A model generated the notes under the pieces. That model did no database searches, was not told the origin of the DNA, and was given only the letters and a program-made list of their open reading frames with translations. From the NCBI GenBank assembly GCA_963789225.1, contig CAWBKD010000022.1, forward strand, positions 248,001 to 312,000: a DNA stretch of 64,000 bases, written 5' to 3'. Positions 8,705 to 16,076 of the stretch are shown one piece after another. The translations under genes and the position numbers were made by a program. The first letter of the stretch is position 1. Every line of letters begins with the position of its first letter. The stretch comes from Palsa-504 sp963789225 (GTDB lineage: Bacteria > Actinomycetota > Actinomycetes > Streptosporangiales > Streptosporangiaceae).

Positions 8705-8922
8705 TTGGCAGGTCAGCTTGTTCTGCGGACGGTGTCCGTGTTTGTCCGCGCGATCCGCCGTCCGGGTGCCAGCGTCCACGGACACATGGCGGACAGCGTC
8801 GGCGCGGCGAATGTCATTCTGCAGTATTTGCACAGGTCAGAGGCCATGTGATGAGACGGGAAGTAGCGGTCTGTAAAACCGTCGGCTCAGCCTACGTTGG
8901 TTCGAACCCAACACCTGCCACC
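8705..8922 (+). repeat. Island-end direct repeat, left copy
   Basis: This segment matches 19000-19222 in order and strand. Shared blocks are GCAGGTCA, TTCTGCGGACGGTGTCCGTG, CACGGACA-AT-GCGGACAGCGT, GAATG-CATTC and the tRNA-Tyr-derived tail. Between the blocks the two copies differ. GTGTCCGTG and CACGGACAC form inverted arms around a variable interior of about 40 nt, and TGTCCGC can pair with GCGGACA inside, so a stem is kept while its loop is not. Weaker copies of the CGGACATAT-GCGGACAG motif occur near 9212 and 19485. Confidence 0.6.
8865..8922 (+). repeat. tRNA-Tyr 3'-half (att-like), left copy
   Basis: It starts at the anticodon stem (GCGGT CTGTAAA ACCGT, GTA anticodon) and continues through a long variable arm and an intact T-arm (GTTGG, TTCGAAC, CCAAC) to ACCTGCCAC. 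The first 36 bases are identical to those at 19165-19200. The 5' acceptor strand and D-arm are absent, so this is a fragment rather than a working tRNA. Retention of exactly the anticodon-to-3'-end part is what tyrosine-integrase elements duplicate as att sites. Confidence 0.65.
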
Positions 8923-8988
8923 AGTGACTATCCATAGTATCAGCATGTCAGTGCGCTAATTAGAAATCATCTCGCCGCCGGGTTCGGC

Positions 8989-9028
8989 CTGCTAGGGCGA
9001 GCGGTCCGTGAACCGCTCGCCCTAGCAG
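8989..9028. terminator. Perfect 17-bp inverted repeat (hairpin)
   Basis: Arms of 17 bp beginning CTGCTAGGGCGAG at 8989-9005 and their exact complement at 9012-9028 enclose a 6-nt loop (CCGTGA). No T-tract follows on either strand. It lies just outside the tRNA-Tyr-derived repeat and 325 bp beyond the end of the leftward Clp_N gene. It may be a transcription terminator or a recombination structure. Confidence 0.5.
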
Positions 9029-9353
9029 GGCGGCTGCGCGAGCGCCGGGTTTCTCACTCGCCGTCCGGTCGTCTCCAGCGGTCGGTATTGGGTTCGCTTA
9101 TACCGTTCTGACCTGATAGGAGATCCAAACAGGCTGGATCGACTACACGTTGGAACCGATACCTCAGGTCACCGTGCTTCAGGGTCACGTATTCGACAGG
9201 TCCACTGATCACGGACATATAGCAGACAGCGTCCGGGCAAAGCTAGCGGTCCGGCGAACCGCTTGCTGTCGCAGACGGTGACGGTATAACCCAGCCAGTT
9301 CTGTGCGGCCCGGCAGGATTCGCCGTCAGCGCTGGCCAGCGGGCCGTGCCTGC
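9029..9353. other. Intergenic region with one island-motif copy
   Basis: No convincing open frame. Near 9212 a sequence close to ACGGACATATAGCAGACAGC repeats the motif of the two large direct repeats. Nothing else could be supported. Confidence 0.4.
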
Positions 9354-9767
9354 TCAGGGGCGGTCTGGCCGCTTGCAGACGGTGGCCGACCCGTGCACCG
9401 TCTCTGAGTGTTCGTGGACAACGCGCAGCCCGGGATCGTGAGCTGTCACCTGATCTTCGAACGTGCCTTCCGCGACGGCGACGGCACTGGTGATCGCGGT
9501 GTCGCCGAGTTCGCGCAGGGCGGTAGCGAGGTGGCGGCGCCCGGTCACCGTACTGCCTTTCGCCCGCGCGTGCTGCTTGGCTCGCTTCACGGCCCGGTCC
9601 GCGGTGGGGGAGAACACGGTCATCCCGCCCTGGATGACAGGTTCACCGGGTAGCGGCTGGGTCAGCGCGGCGAGCAGGTGCGGCACGTCGGCTACGTCCT
9701 GTTCCTGCGCCGCCGCCAAGGCGATGGCCTGGCGCAGCACCGTGAGAAGCTCGTCAGAGAAGATCAT
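9354..9767 (-). CDS. Clp N-terminal (R) domain protein
   Basis: A stand-alone 137-aa protein built from two short Clp_N repeats: FSDELLTVLRQAIALAA followed by DVPHLLAALT (residues 3-37), then FSPTADRAVKRAKQHAR and TGRRHLATALRELGD (about 52-89). In ClpC/ClpB these repeats bind substrates or adaptors; here no AAA+ domain follows. Stand-alone Clp_N proteins are common in actinomycetes and are thought to act as adaptors or decoys; the role here is inference. The remaining 48 residues have no recognisable domain. It lies inside the putative tRNA-Tyr island, ending 325 bp from the 17-bp hairpin. Confidence 0.8.
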   Translation of the reverse strand: MIFSDELLTVLRQAIALAAAQEQDVADVPHLLAALTQPLPGEPVIQGGMTVFSPTADRAVKRAKQHARAKGSTVTGRRHLATALRELGDTAITSAVAVAEGTFEDQVTAHDPGLRVVHEHSETVHGSATVCKRPDRP

Positions 9768-9806
9768 CAGATTTCCGGTGGCGCGTACTTTTTCTTTGTC
9801 TGGAGA

Positions 9807-11117
9807 CTACACAGAAGCACTTCGTCGCTGCGTGCCAGGCTGCAGCCGGGGGGAGCGGGCGGGGCGAAGAAGTGGCCTCCGGTGACGGATATCGTGAATG
9901 AGCCCTCGCCAGGTCGGGCAGCTATTGTTGGTCGGCGGCCGGTTCCCGCAATCCGCGCTGGCGCGCTCCTGGCACCCGAGTGGGAGGGAATGCGGCCGGA
10001 GACTCGGCAGCGGTGGGGACGGCAGAGATCTGGTCAGGTCGTCCCGGCGTCTGGCTGCCCGGGCGCGCTCGGCCGCTATCTCGCGGGCACGGGCCGGCAG
10101 TTCGGCGCCGACTTCAACGGCGAAGTCCAGGTACGCCTGGCGGCCGGGCATCTCTTTCAGGCATTTGGTGATGAGCGTGGCGGCCTGGGAGACGTCACCG
10201 CGGCGCTCTGCGATTCTCGCGCGCAGGAAGGTGAGTTCCGGCCCCGCGAGTGCAGGGCTGGCGACGAGCCGGTCCAGCAGTTCGTCCTCGGGGGTGCCCG
10301 CGAACCGGTCGAGGAGCATCTCGTGCCACGCGGCGAGGTCGTCCGCCCGCTCCTTGCGCCGGTGACTGGTCTCATCGAAGGTTCCGTACACGGTGCGCGG
10401 CCGCTTAAGGTCCGCGCGTCCGGCCGCCTCCAGCGCCTCCAGGTAGGATTCGGCGAACGTCCGCCACATATCCGGCTTGGTGAGCAGCCGGGCGAGCGGA
10501 ACGGCCAGGGGCGTCTCCTTTTGCGCCACCTGACCGTAGCCCCGGCGGGTCCAGCCGTAGTCTGCCTCCCAGCGGATGAGCTGCTCCGGCCCGCGACCGG
10601 CGAGCGCCGCGAAACCGTCGTGCCGGAGTACCGATTCCCACAGCGCGGCCACGGCCTCCGATACCACGAACTTGGCGGCCTCCACCGGATCGTCGGAGTG
10701 GAAGTAGTCGTAGTTCTTCATGTCGCGGGCCAGGTCGACGATCTTCGTGACGGCCTGCTGTGCCGGCGCGGGGTCGCTGGCCGCCAGGGCCGCCAGCGCG
10801 TCGGCTGCCAGCCGGCGGAACGTATGCCGCCACCTCGACCGCTCGGTGTGGTGCACCCGGCGGTCCCCCGCCATGTAGGCGCCGTCCTTGGCCAGCTCGA
10901 CGAAGGTCGTCACCTCATCGAGGACGCCGGCCGGGTCTGGTAGCTCCTTCTTCGGCTTCACCTTCGGCTGATCCGGCGGGCGCAGCTCGTCCTCGATGCG
11001 CTCGCGGAGCTGCGCGTTCCCGCGCCAGTAGACGGCCCACAAGAGCCTGCGGAGGCGTGCGTCGTCATGCGGTGCCATCGCAGCGTAAAACTCGTCACGG
11101 CTCATCCGGTTTGGCAT
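9807..11117 (-). CDS. Uncharacterised helical protein
   Basis: A 436-aa protein starting at ATG 11117 (MPNRMSRDEFYAAM; ATG 11105 is an alternative). Upstream codons in the same frame belong to the integrase remnant and are excluded. The N-terminal block EFYAAMAPHDDARLRRLLWA resembles the short region found in actinomycete SWIM-zinc-finger-associated proteins, but no CxCxnCxH motif is present. The rest is alpha-helical with TPR-like character around FLRARIAERRGDVSQAA. The last 90 residues, after ARAARRRDD, are low-complexity and may be an out-of-frame extension. Only the Clp_N gene lies downstream, 40 bp away, so the two may be cotranscribed. Confidence 0.65.
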   Translation of the reverse strand: MPNRMSRDEFYAAMAPHDDARLRRLLWAVYWRGNAQLRERIEDELRPPDQPKVKPKKELPDPAGVLDEVTTFVELAKDGAYMAGDRRVHHTERSRWRHTFRRLAADALAALAASDPAPAQQAVTKIVDLARDMKNYDYFHSDDPVEAAKFVVSEAVAALWESVLRHDGFAALAGRGPEQLIRWEADYGWTRRGYGQVAQKETPLAVPLARLLTKPDMWRTFAESYLEALEAAGRADLKRPRTVYGTFDETSHRRKERADDLAAWHEMLLDRFAGTPEDELLDRLVASPALAGPELTFLRARIAERRGDVSQAATLITKCLKEMPGRQAYLDFAVEVGAELPARAREIAAERARAARRRDDLTRSLPSPPLPSLRPHSLPLGCQERASADCGNRPPTNNSCPTWRGLIHDIRHRRPLLRPARSPRLQPGTQRRSASV

Positions 11118-11256
11118 GGCACCCGATCGTAGGTCTGGACGGCCGGCTCCCGCAGGACCAGGCAGGGGCACGCCATCTGCCGCCATCATGCTTCGGATAC
11201 GGCGCATCGCCGCACAAGCCCAAGCCGTCCCTGGGTTCCCGGAGCCCTCGCCAAGG

Positions 11257-11421
11257 GCCTTTGCGGGCGGCGCGGACCAGTTCCGCGCGGTAGCTGTCGG
11301 CCAGTGCCCGGGTAATGAGGCACCTGGACTTGTCGCGGCCGGCCACCCGCCAGCGGACCTCGAACACTCTCCGGCCGGGCCTGCGCCGGATCGCGAAGAT
11401 CCAGACATCGAACGAGTTCAT
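11257..11421 (-). pseudogene. Tyrosine integrase, N-terminal fragment
   Basis: Starting at ATG 11421 behind a good ribosome-binding site (GGGAGGG, 5 nt upstream), 55 codons encode MNSFDVWIFAIRRR, FEVRWRVAGR and ALADSYRAELVRAARKG. This is the typical start of actinomycete phage-type integrases, just before the core-binding SAM-like domain. After ARKG the family sequence (usually an EPFD-type linker) is lost, and no catalytic R-H-R-Y region is found anywhere in the window. It is therefore a truncated remnant. Its presence between two tRNA-Tyr-derived repeats supports an old integrative element. Confidence 0.7.
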
Positions 11422-11606
11422 GGAGATCCCTCCCCTGAAGCGACGGGAACCTCGCGATTCCAGCCGATCACGGGAGAGTCTCAGCGTGACATGGACGAGC
11501 CAGTGCTGGCAGCCCGCGGTGGCCACGTCTGCAGGAGCCGACGGGCACAGTGGCGGAAGACCCATGCGGGACCGCTCTGCCTATCAGTGCCCAGACCTGG
11601 GCGGCG

Positions 11607-12056
11607 TCATGCCTCTGGCACGTCGTCCGGGAGCAGCCGGAAGGTGCCGTGCCTGGTCATCGGATGGATCATGCGGAAGTGGCGGCGGTCGAGCGTGGCG
11701 ATGACGTCGGTGCGGAACTCCCGCGCCAGTACTACGTTCACGGCGTCCGCCAGCCCGATCTGCGGGTAGTCGCCGAGCACCGCATGAGCGGCCAGGAGCA
11801 TCGGGGCGATCCCGGGAACCTCCCACCGGCCGGCCGCCACCCGGCCGGCGATGTATTCCAGTGCCGCCGCGGCAGGACCGGGTCCCTGCCGGGCGGCCAC
11901 CAGGTAGTCGAATTCGGTCAGCACGCACGGCGAGACAACCAGGTGCCCGGTCTGCGCGATGCCCGCGCAGACGGCAGCATGGTAAGCATCGGTCTCGTTG
12001 AAGAACGCGATGAGCGCGGAGGTGTCGGCTATGACGACCGGGAGCTGCTCACTCAT
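11607..12056 (-). CDS. vapC: VapC toxin (PIN-domain ribonuclease)
   Basis: A 149-aa PIN domain. The acidic residues expected in the active site are visible: D11 (VIADTSAL), E48 (LTEFD), D104 (LADAVNV) and D123 (TLDRRHF). VapC toxins cleave specific RNAs, often initiator tRNA or the 23S sarcin-ricin loop; the target here cannot be predicted. The gene overlaps the upstream antitoxin by 8 nt, the usual coupling in VapBC pairs. Confidence 0.9.
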   Translation of the reverse strand: MSEQLPVVIADTSALIAFFNETDAYHAAVCAGIAQTGHLVVSPCVLTEFDYLVAARQGPGPAAAALEYIAGRVAAGRWEVPGIAPMLLAAHAVLGDYPQIGLADAVNVVLAREFRTDVIATLDRRHFRMIHPMTRHGTFRLLPDDVPEA

Positions 12057-12306
12057 CGCCGCCGAAGCCGGCCATCAGCTCGTCCGCCCGTTCGGAGAAG
12101 TCCGCAGGCCCGCGGAAGGTCGGGACCGAATCGTCCTGTCCCATGGGGTCGGTCCGGAACGAGTACGTGACCGGATCCTGCTCGCCGTACGGCCGCAGGA
12201 TGGCCAGCGGGCGGCCGTTCTTGGTCACGGTGAACGTCTCGCCGGCCTCCACCCGGGCCAGAACCTGCGCCGTGTGCTGGTTGAGCTCCCTGGCCGTCGT
12301 CTCCAT
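12049..12306 (-). CDS. vapB: Phd/YefM-type antitoxin of VapBC
   Basis: An 85-aa protein with the Phd/YefM fold signature: METTARELNQHTAQVLARV for DNA binding, then GETFTVTKNGRPLAIL. The acidic C-terminus (FSERADELMAGFGGDE) should wrap around the toxin. It starts at ATG 12306 and ends 8 nt inside vapC. A perfect palindrome immediately upstream (12315-12332) is a likely autoregulatory operator. Confidence 0.88.
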   Translation of the reverse strand: METTARELNQHTAQVLARVEAGETFTVTKNGRPLAILRPYGEQDPVTYSFRTDPMGQDDSVPTFRGPADFSERADELMAGFGGDE

Positions 12307-12314
12307 GCCGCCAT

Positions 12315-12332
12315 TGTACTATGTGTAGTACA
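12315..12332. promoter_or_regulatory. Operator-like palindrome of vapBC
   Basis: TGTACTA TGTG TAGTACA is a perfect 7-bp inverted repeat with a 4-nt centre, 8 nt upstream of the antitoxin ATG. Its position and symmetry fit binding of a VapBC complex over the core promoter. Confidence 0.7.
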
Positions 12333-12409
12333 GTCTTCGGCGAGGCGGCACAACCTGGTCCTGAACGCCGCGAGTCTGGGTCGGCAGCGGTCGCGGTGGG
12401 AAGCGATCG

Positions 12410-13819
12410 TCAGGCGGTGACCTGGCTGTGGTTGTACAGGGTGGCCATGTCCGCGGCGGCGCGGCCCGAGTACCAGCCTTCCGCGTCGGTAGCACGGATC
12501 GCCCGGCCCGAGGTGAGGGTGTCGCCGAACATCTCGCCGACGGCGTCGTCGACGGCCTGCTGCCGTGCCCTGAGCACCGGCAGCAGGCCCTGACCGAATG
12601 ACGCGGCCGCCGCCTGCTGCTCCGCATGCTCGGTGGCCTGCGACAACCGCTCCCCGATGCGGGTTGCGTACGCGATCAGGAATGACTGACGGAACGCCCT
12701 GGTCCGCGACCGCCCGTAGGCATCCCGTTTCGCGCCCGCGCGCAGCATCGCGGCGTTCGCCTGCACCAGCAGCGAAGTGAACAGCAGCTCCACGGCCTCC
12801 AGGTCGGCCTGGAAGCCGACCACCGCGGACATGCCGAGTTCCTTGTGCCAGACGGTGCGGCAGCGGTTGGCCTTCGCGACCGTCTGCAGCAGTGATGCCT
12901 TCGGTGACTCGTACGGGTTGTCCACCGGCAGCCGCCGCCCGGCCGGTGACTCCCGGCGCCCCTTCTGCGCCGCGAGGACGGCCTGGTCGATGCTGTACTT
13001 GGCCATCAGTTCCTGGGCCCGAGCGGACAGCGCCTCGGCCTCCTCGGGAAACTCTGTCGACTCCGCCTTCGCGAGCAGAGCGCGGATCTTGCCGAGGATC
13101 CGCTCGTCCGCGTCGCCATGCGCCGACGATGATCCGGCGTGCGCCGCCCCCGGCAGCGGGCACAGCCGCTCCAGCACGGGCAGATGCTGGAGCAGGTGCA
13201 GGAGCTCGATCGCGGTGGCGACCGCCGCCGTTCCGGCCGTGCCCTGGCGTGCCTGCCAGGCGCCCAGGTACTCGGCGTCGGCGCCCCACCAGACGCCGGA
13301 GCCCAGGGACGTCACCTGGCCAGCCCAGCGGCCATCGACGGTGCCCACGGCGTAGCCGCGCATCTCGTCTGCGATCAGGTCGGCGGCCATCGACGCATGC
13401 CCATCACCCAGCTCCCGGCCGGCGTGCCTGGCCAGCTCGGCAGGCTGCCAGCCCCGCCGCCAGGCGGCGGTCACCGAGGAACGCAGGAAACCGGCGATCT
13501 CCCGGCTGACGGCCTGCGTCCACCCCGGGGCCTGCTCTGTGGCCAGCAGCTCCAGGTACCTGTCGCAAGTGCGCCGATCGCCGCGGCACACCGCGCGGGT
13601 CGCCTCGCCAACCGCAGCCGCCACGAGTTCCCGCTGCGACGGAACGCTCCGCTGACCGGGTGACCATCCGGGCCTCGTCCGGGATCCGCTTGACGGGCGA
13701 GCACCGGATCCCGACGCACCCGGTGGGCGGGGGCCATCCCGGCCAGCCGCCTGCGTTGCGCGGTGCCGCTGACGTTCTCTGTCCTTCTTCAGCCGCCGAC
13801 CCCGGCTCGCCTTCCCCAC
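12410..13819 (-). CDS. DUF2786 domain protein
   Basis: A 469-aa protein. I start it at GTG 13819 because AGGGAGG lies 8 nt upstream and the sequence begins VGKASRGRRLKKDRERQR, as is typical; the open frame reaches 13861. The middle holds the DUF2786 motif KIRALLAKAESTEFPEEAEA followed by LSARAQELMAKYSID. The conserved region after it includes FQADLEAVELLFTSLLVQA and RTRAFRQSFLIAYA. The family is found in phages and actinobacteria and is uncharacterised. The C-terminal tail ends with GWYSGRAAADMATL, a feature shared with other members as far as I recall. It lies upstream of vapBC on the same strand, with about 100 bp between. Confidence 0.82.
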   Translation of the reverse strand: MGKASRGRRLKKDRERQRHRATQAAGRDGPRPPGASGSGARPSSGSRTRPGWSPGQRSVPSQRELVAAAVGEATRAVCRGDRRTCDRYLELLATEQAPGWTQAVSREIAGFLRSSVTAAWRRGWQPAELARHAGRELGDGHASMAADLIADEMRGYAVGTVDGRWAGQVTSLGSGVWWGADAEYLGAWQARQGTAGTAAVATAIELLHLLQHLPVLERLCPLPGAAHAGSSSAHGDADERILGKIRALLAKAESTEFPEEAEALSARAQELMAKYSIDQAVLAAQKGRRESPAGRRLPVDNPYESPKASLLQTVAKANRCRTVWHKELGMSAVVGFQADLEAVELLFTSLLVQANAAMLRAGAKRDAYGRSRTRAFRQSFLIAYATRIGERLSQATEHAEQQAAAASFGQGLLPVLRARQQAVDDAVGEMFGDTLTSGRAIRATDAEGWYSGRAAADMATLYNHSQVTA

Positions 13820-13918
13820 GAAGCGGACCTCCCTGGCTCGACCCAGGAGACAGGATCTCACGGGAAAGCATCCCGGCCAGAGCAGACACGCCGCCGCAGA
13901 GTCATCCGGCTTGCCGGG

Positions 13919-14583
13919 TCATGAAGGCGGCGTCCCCTTGCGGACGTAGTAGTCGGCGTCGGCGAGCCAGGCCCGTGCCCGGCCACGCTGGCGCTCCGCG
14001 GACAACGCATGCCACCGGTCGAGCTATCCGGGCCAGCGTGCCAGGACGTCCTTGAACCGCCGGAACGCTCCCCACCCGGAGATGGCGATCTCCAGCCGGT
14101 CAGCGCGGCCGGGATCACGCACCGTCCCGATCCCTGTAGCCGTCCCGCGAACCCTCGCAGCACACCCAGAGCCACTTATCAGGATCGTCCGATTCGTCCT
14201 CATCCTCTTGGCCGATCTCCTGCGCATAGTCGACGGCAGGCGCCGGCCAGACCTCACCGGTCGCCAGGTCGATGCGCCCGCCCTCCGTATACCGGGTCGC
14301 CTTCGAGGATGCCGGCCAATTCATCCAGATTCACCGGAAGAGGGCGGAGATCGGGTATCACGCCGCTTCCCAGCAACGCCTCGAGCTGATCGGCCAGAAC
14401 GTCGTCGCCCTCCCAGCTCCGTTCCCGGAGCGCAGCGACCATACGGCCTGCAGCCTCTGCAGCGCCGTCCGCGTGCTGCTCGACCGCGGCCAGCACCCAG
14501 TCGCCGAAGGCTGGGGAGTGTTTAGCGGCGGGCCGGTGAAGCGCACAGATCGCAGCTGTCCGCTCATGCCGACGCGGAGGCAC
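13919..14583 (-). pseudogene. UPF0158 family protein, multiply broken
   Basis: Family sequence is spread over three frames. First frame: VLADQLEALLGSG and LPVNLDELAGILEGDPVYGG. Second frame from about 14290: GRIDLATGEVWPAPAVDYA and DPDKWLWVCCEGSRDGYRD. Third frame from about 14125: TVRDPGRADRLEIAISGWG, AFRRFKDVLARWPG, then an in-frame TAG, then LDRWHALSAERQRGRARAWL and a stop at 13919. That makes two frameshifts and one nonsense codon. The blocks are in the order expected for UPF0158, whose function is unknown. The number of lesions makes sequencing error alone unlikely. Confidence 0.75.
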
Positions 14584-15675
14584 CGCAGCACTTCTTGAAC
14601 TTCTTCCCGCTTCCGCAGGGGCACGGCTGGTTCCGTCCGGTCTTCCCGGCCGGGCGCTGCTTCACGGCACGCGACTCGCCTGCCGGCGCGGTCGGCGCCG
14701 CCCGGGCCGTCGCGCATGTCACCCGCCGCCCGGCACGCTGCCGGTCCTCCTCCGCCTGCTGCCGGAACTCCCTGGCCTCGGCGGGACGGCCGGTCTTGTC
14801 GCAGATGTCCGCCAGCCGTCCCGCGATGTGCTCGGCTTCCCGTACTCCGGTAACGGCGTAGCCACGGTGCAGGATCTCTTCCGCCCGCGCGTAGTCCTGT
14901 GTCCTGCTGGGACCGTAGGGCGTGTAACAGTCGGCCCAGCCGATCCACCCCCATCCCCAGGCGGGATCGTCCAGCCACGACTGGTACAACTCGTCCGCCT
15001 TCTGCTGATGCCCGGTCTCGGAATAGGAGCCGGCCAGCGCCCTGCGGAAGTTCCCGGTGGTCAGCGCGTCTTCACCGGGGAACCTCCGGAGCCACTCCGC
15101 GGCCATTCAAGCCGCGCCGTCCGCAACTCCGGGTCATGTTCCCCGCCGTTCTGCAGCGCCATTTCGAGGTCCTGGCACCAGTTGAACAGGGACTGCGTCA
15201 TGGGGAAACGGTCGTCGAACTCCCTGATCGACCCGGCGCCGGTGGCATCGCACATCCGCAGCACGTCCGACCAGGCACCAAGCCATATCCTGCCGCTTGC
15301 GGGGAAGTCGTTGCGCTGGTCGGCGTCGTAGCCCTGCTGGATCTTGTCGTCCAGGACTTCCAGGCATGCCTTCTCCGGCCACCAGCGCTGCCAGAGTTCG
15401 GTCAGGCAGATCCAGGCCCACTCGGCGTCCCAATGGTGCAGCCCGAGCCGCTCGCTGACGACTTGCTCGGCGGACAGCGCTCCGTCGCATAGCCCCGCCA
15501 GCTTCTCGCGGTCCGCGTCCACCCCGAGACCACGGAGCTTGGCGAGGAGGTCATCGTCGCTCATGCCCGTGACGTGCGACCGCAGCGGCCTGCCGCTTTC
15601 GGCTACGCGGCGCCGGATGTCGTCGTCGCGGGCAATCTTCTCCGAGACGATCCGGTCCAGTTCGACCCAGGACAT
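14564..15675 (-). pseudogene. SEC-C motif tetratricopeptide-like protein, one frameshift
   Basis: The N-terminal frame starts at ATG 15675 (MSWVELDRIVSEKIARDDD, 20 nt after the stop of the preceding gene) and is homologous up to LRTARLEW near 15100. The next frame continues AEWLRRFPGEDALTTGNFRR, then WGWGWIGWADCY, and ends with the SEC-C zinc motif PCPCGSGKKFKKCC. Joined, the protein would be about 370 aa, a known actinobacterial architecture. As read, the two frames overlap by 46 nt, and an ATG at 15106 could start the second frame, so independent translation is possible but less likely. SEC-C motifs bind zinc and often mediate ribosome or SecB contacts. Confidence 0.72.
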
Positions 15676-15695
15676 CTTCACACCCTGGTACTCCC

Positions 15696-16010
15696 TCACA
15701 GGCCACCCGCCCAGTGCCGGTAGGCGGCGATCCACTGCGCGCCTTTCGGCGGCGGCTCGGGCAGCGGCAGGTCGAGGACGGAGATCGCCTGGTGGTGGCC
15801 GTCGCGGACGCAGTCGGCGACGATGCCGGACTCCGTCCGGGTGACTTTCTGGACCGTCACCGCCACCCCCAGGACCGTGGTCTCGAAAGGGACCTCCATG
15901 TTGTCCTCGATCATCACGGCGAAGCCGCCCAGTTGCTCGTCATCGCCGTACGCGTCGACCGTGGCCTCTTCGACCAGCGCGTCCAGTTCTTCGTCGCTCA
16001 GTTCCGGCAC
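15696..16010 (-). CDS. CcbP-like calcium-binding protein
   Basis: A 104-aa protein with VDAYGDDEQLGGFAVMIEDN, then VPFETTVLGVAVTVQKV, ISVLDLPLPEP and WIAAYRHWA. This matches the CcbP (Calci_bind_CcbP) domain in length and motif order. Anabaena CcbP binds Ca2+ through acidic patches; calcium binding here is inferred from similarity. It starts at ATG 16010, 66 bp from the divergent GTG of the next gene, and is followed at 20 nt by the SEC-C gene. Confidence 0.65.
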   Translation of the reverse strand: MPELSDEELDALVEEATVDAYGDDEQLGGFAVMIEDNMEVPFETTVLGVAVTVQKVTRTESGIVADCVRDGHHQAISVLDLPLPEPPPKGAQWIAAYRHWAGGL

Positions 16011-16076
16011 GTGGGAAAGCGTACGCGGCGAGGATTACCCGTGCAGGCTGCTCGGGTGCCGGGATAGTGTGCCTGC

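Noticed and set aside
8865..8922. Functional tRNA-Tyr gene
   Set aside because: No 5' acceptor strand and no D-arm; only the 3' half is present.
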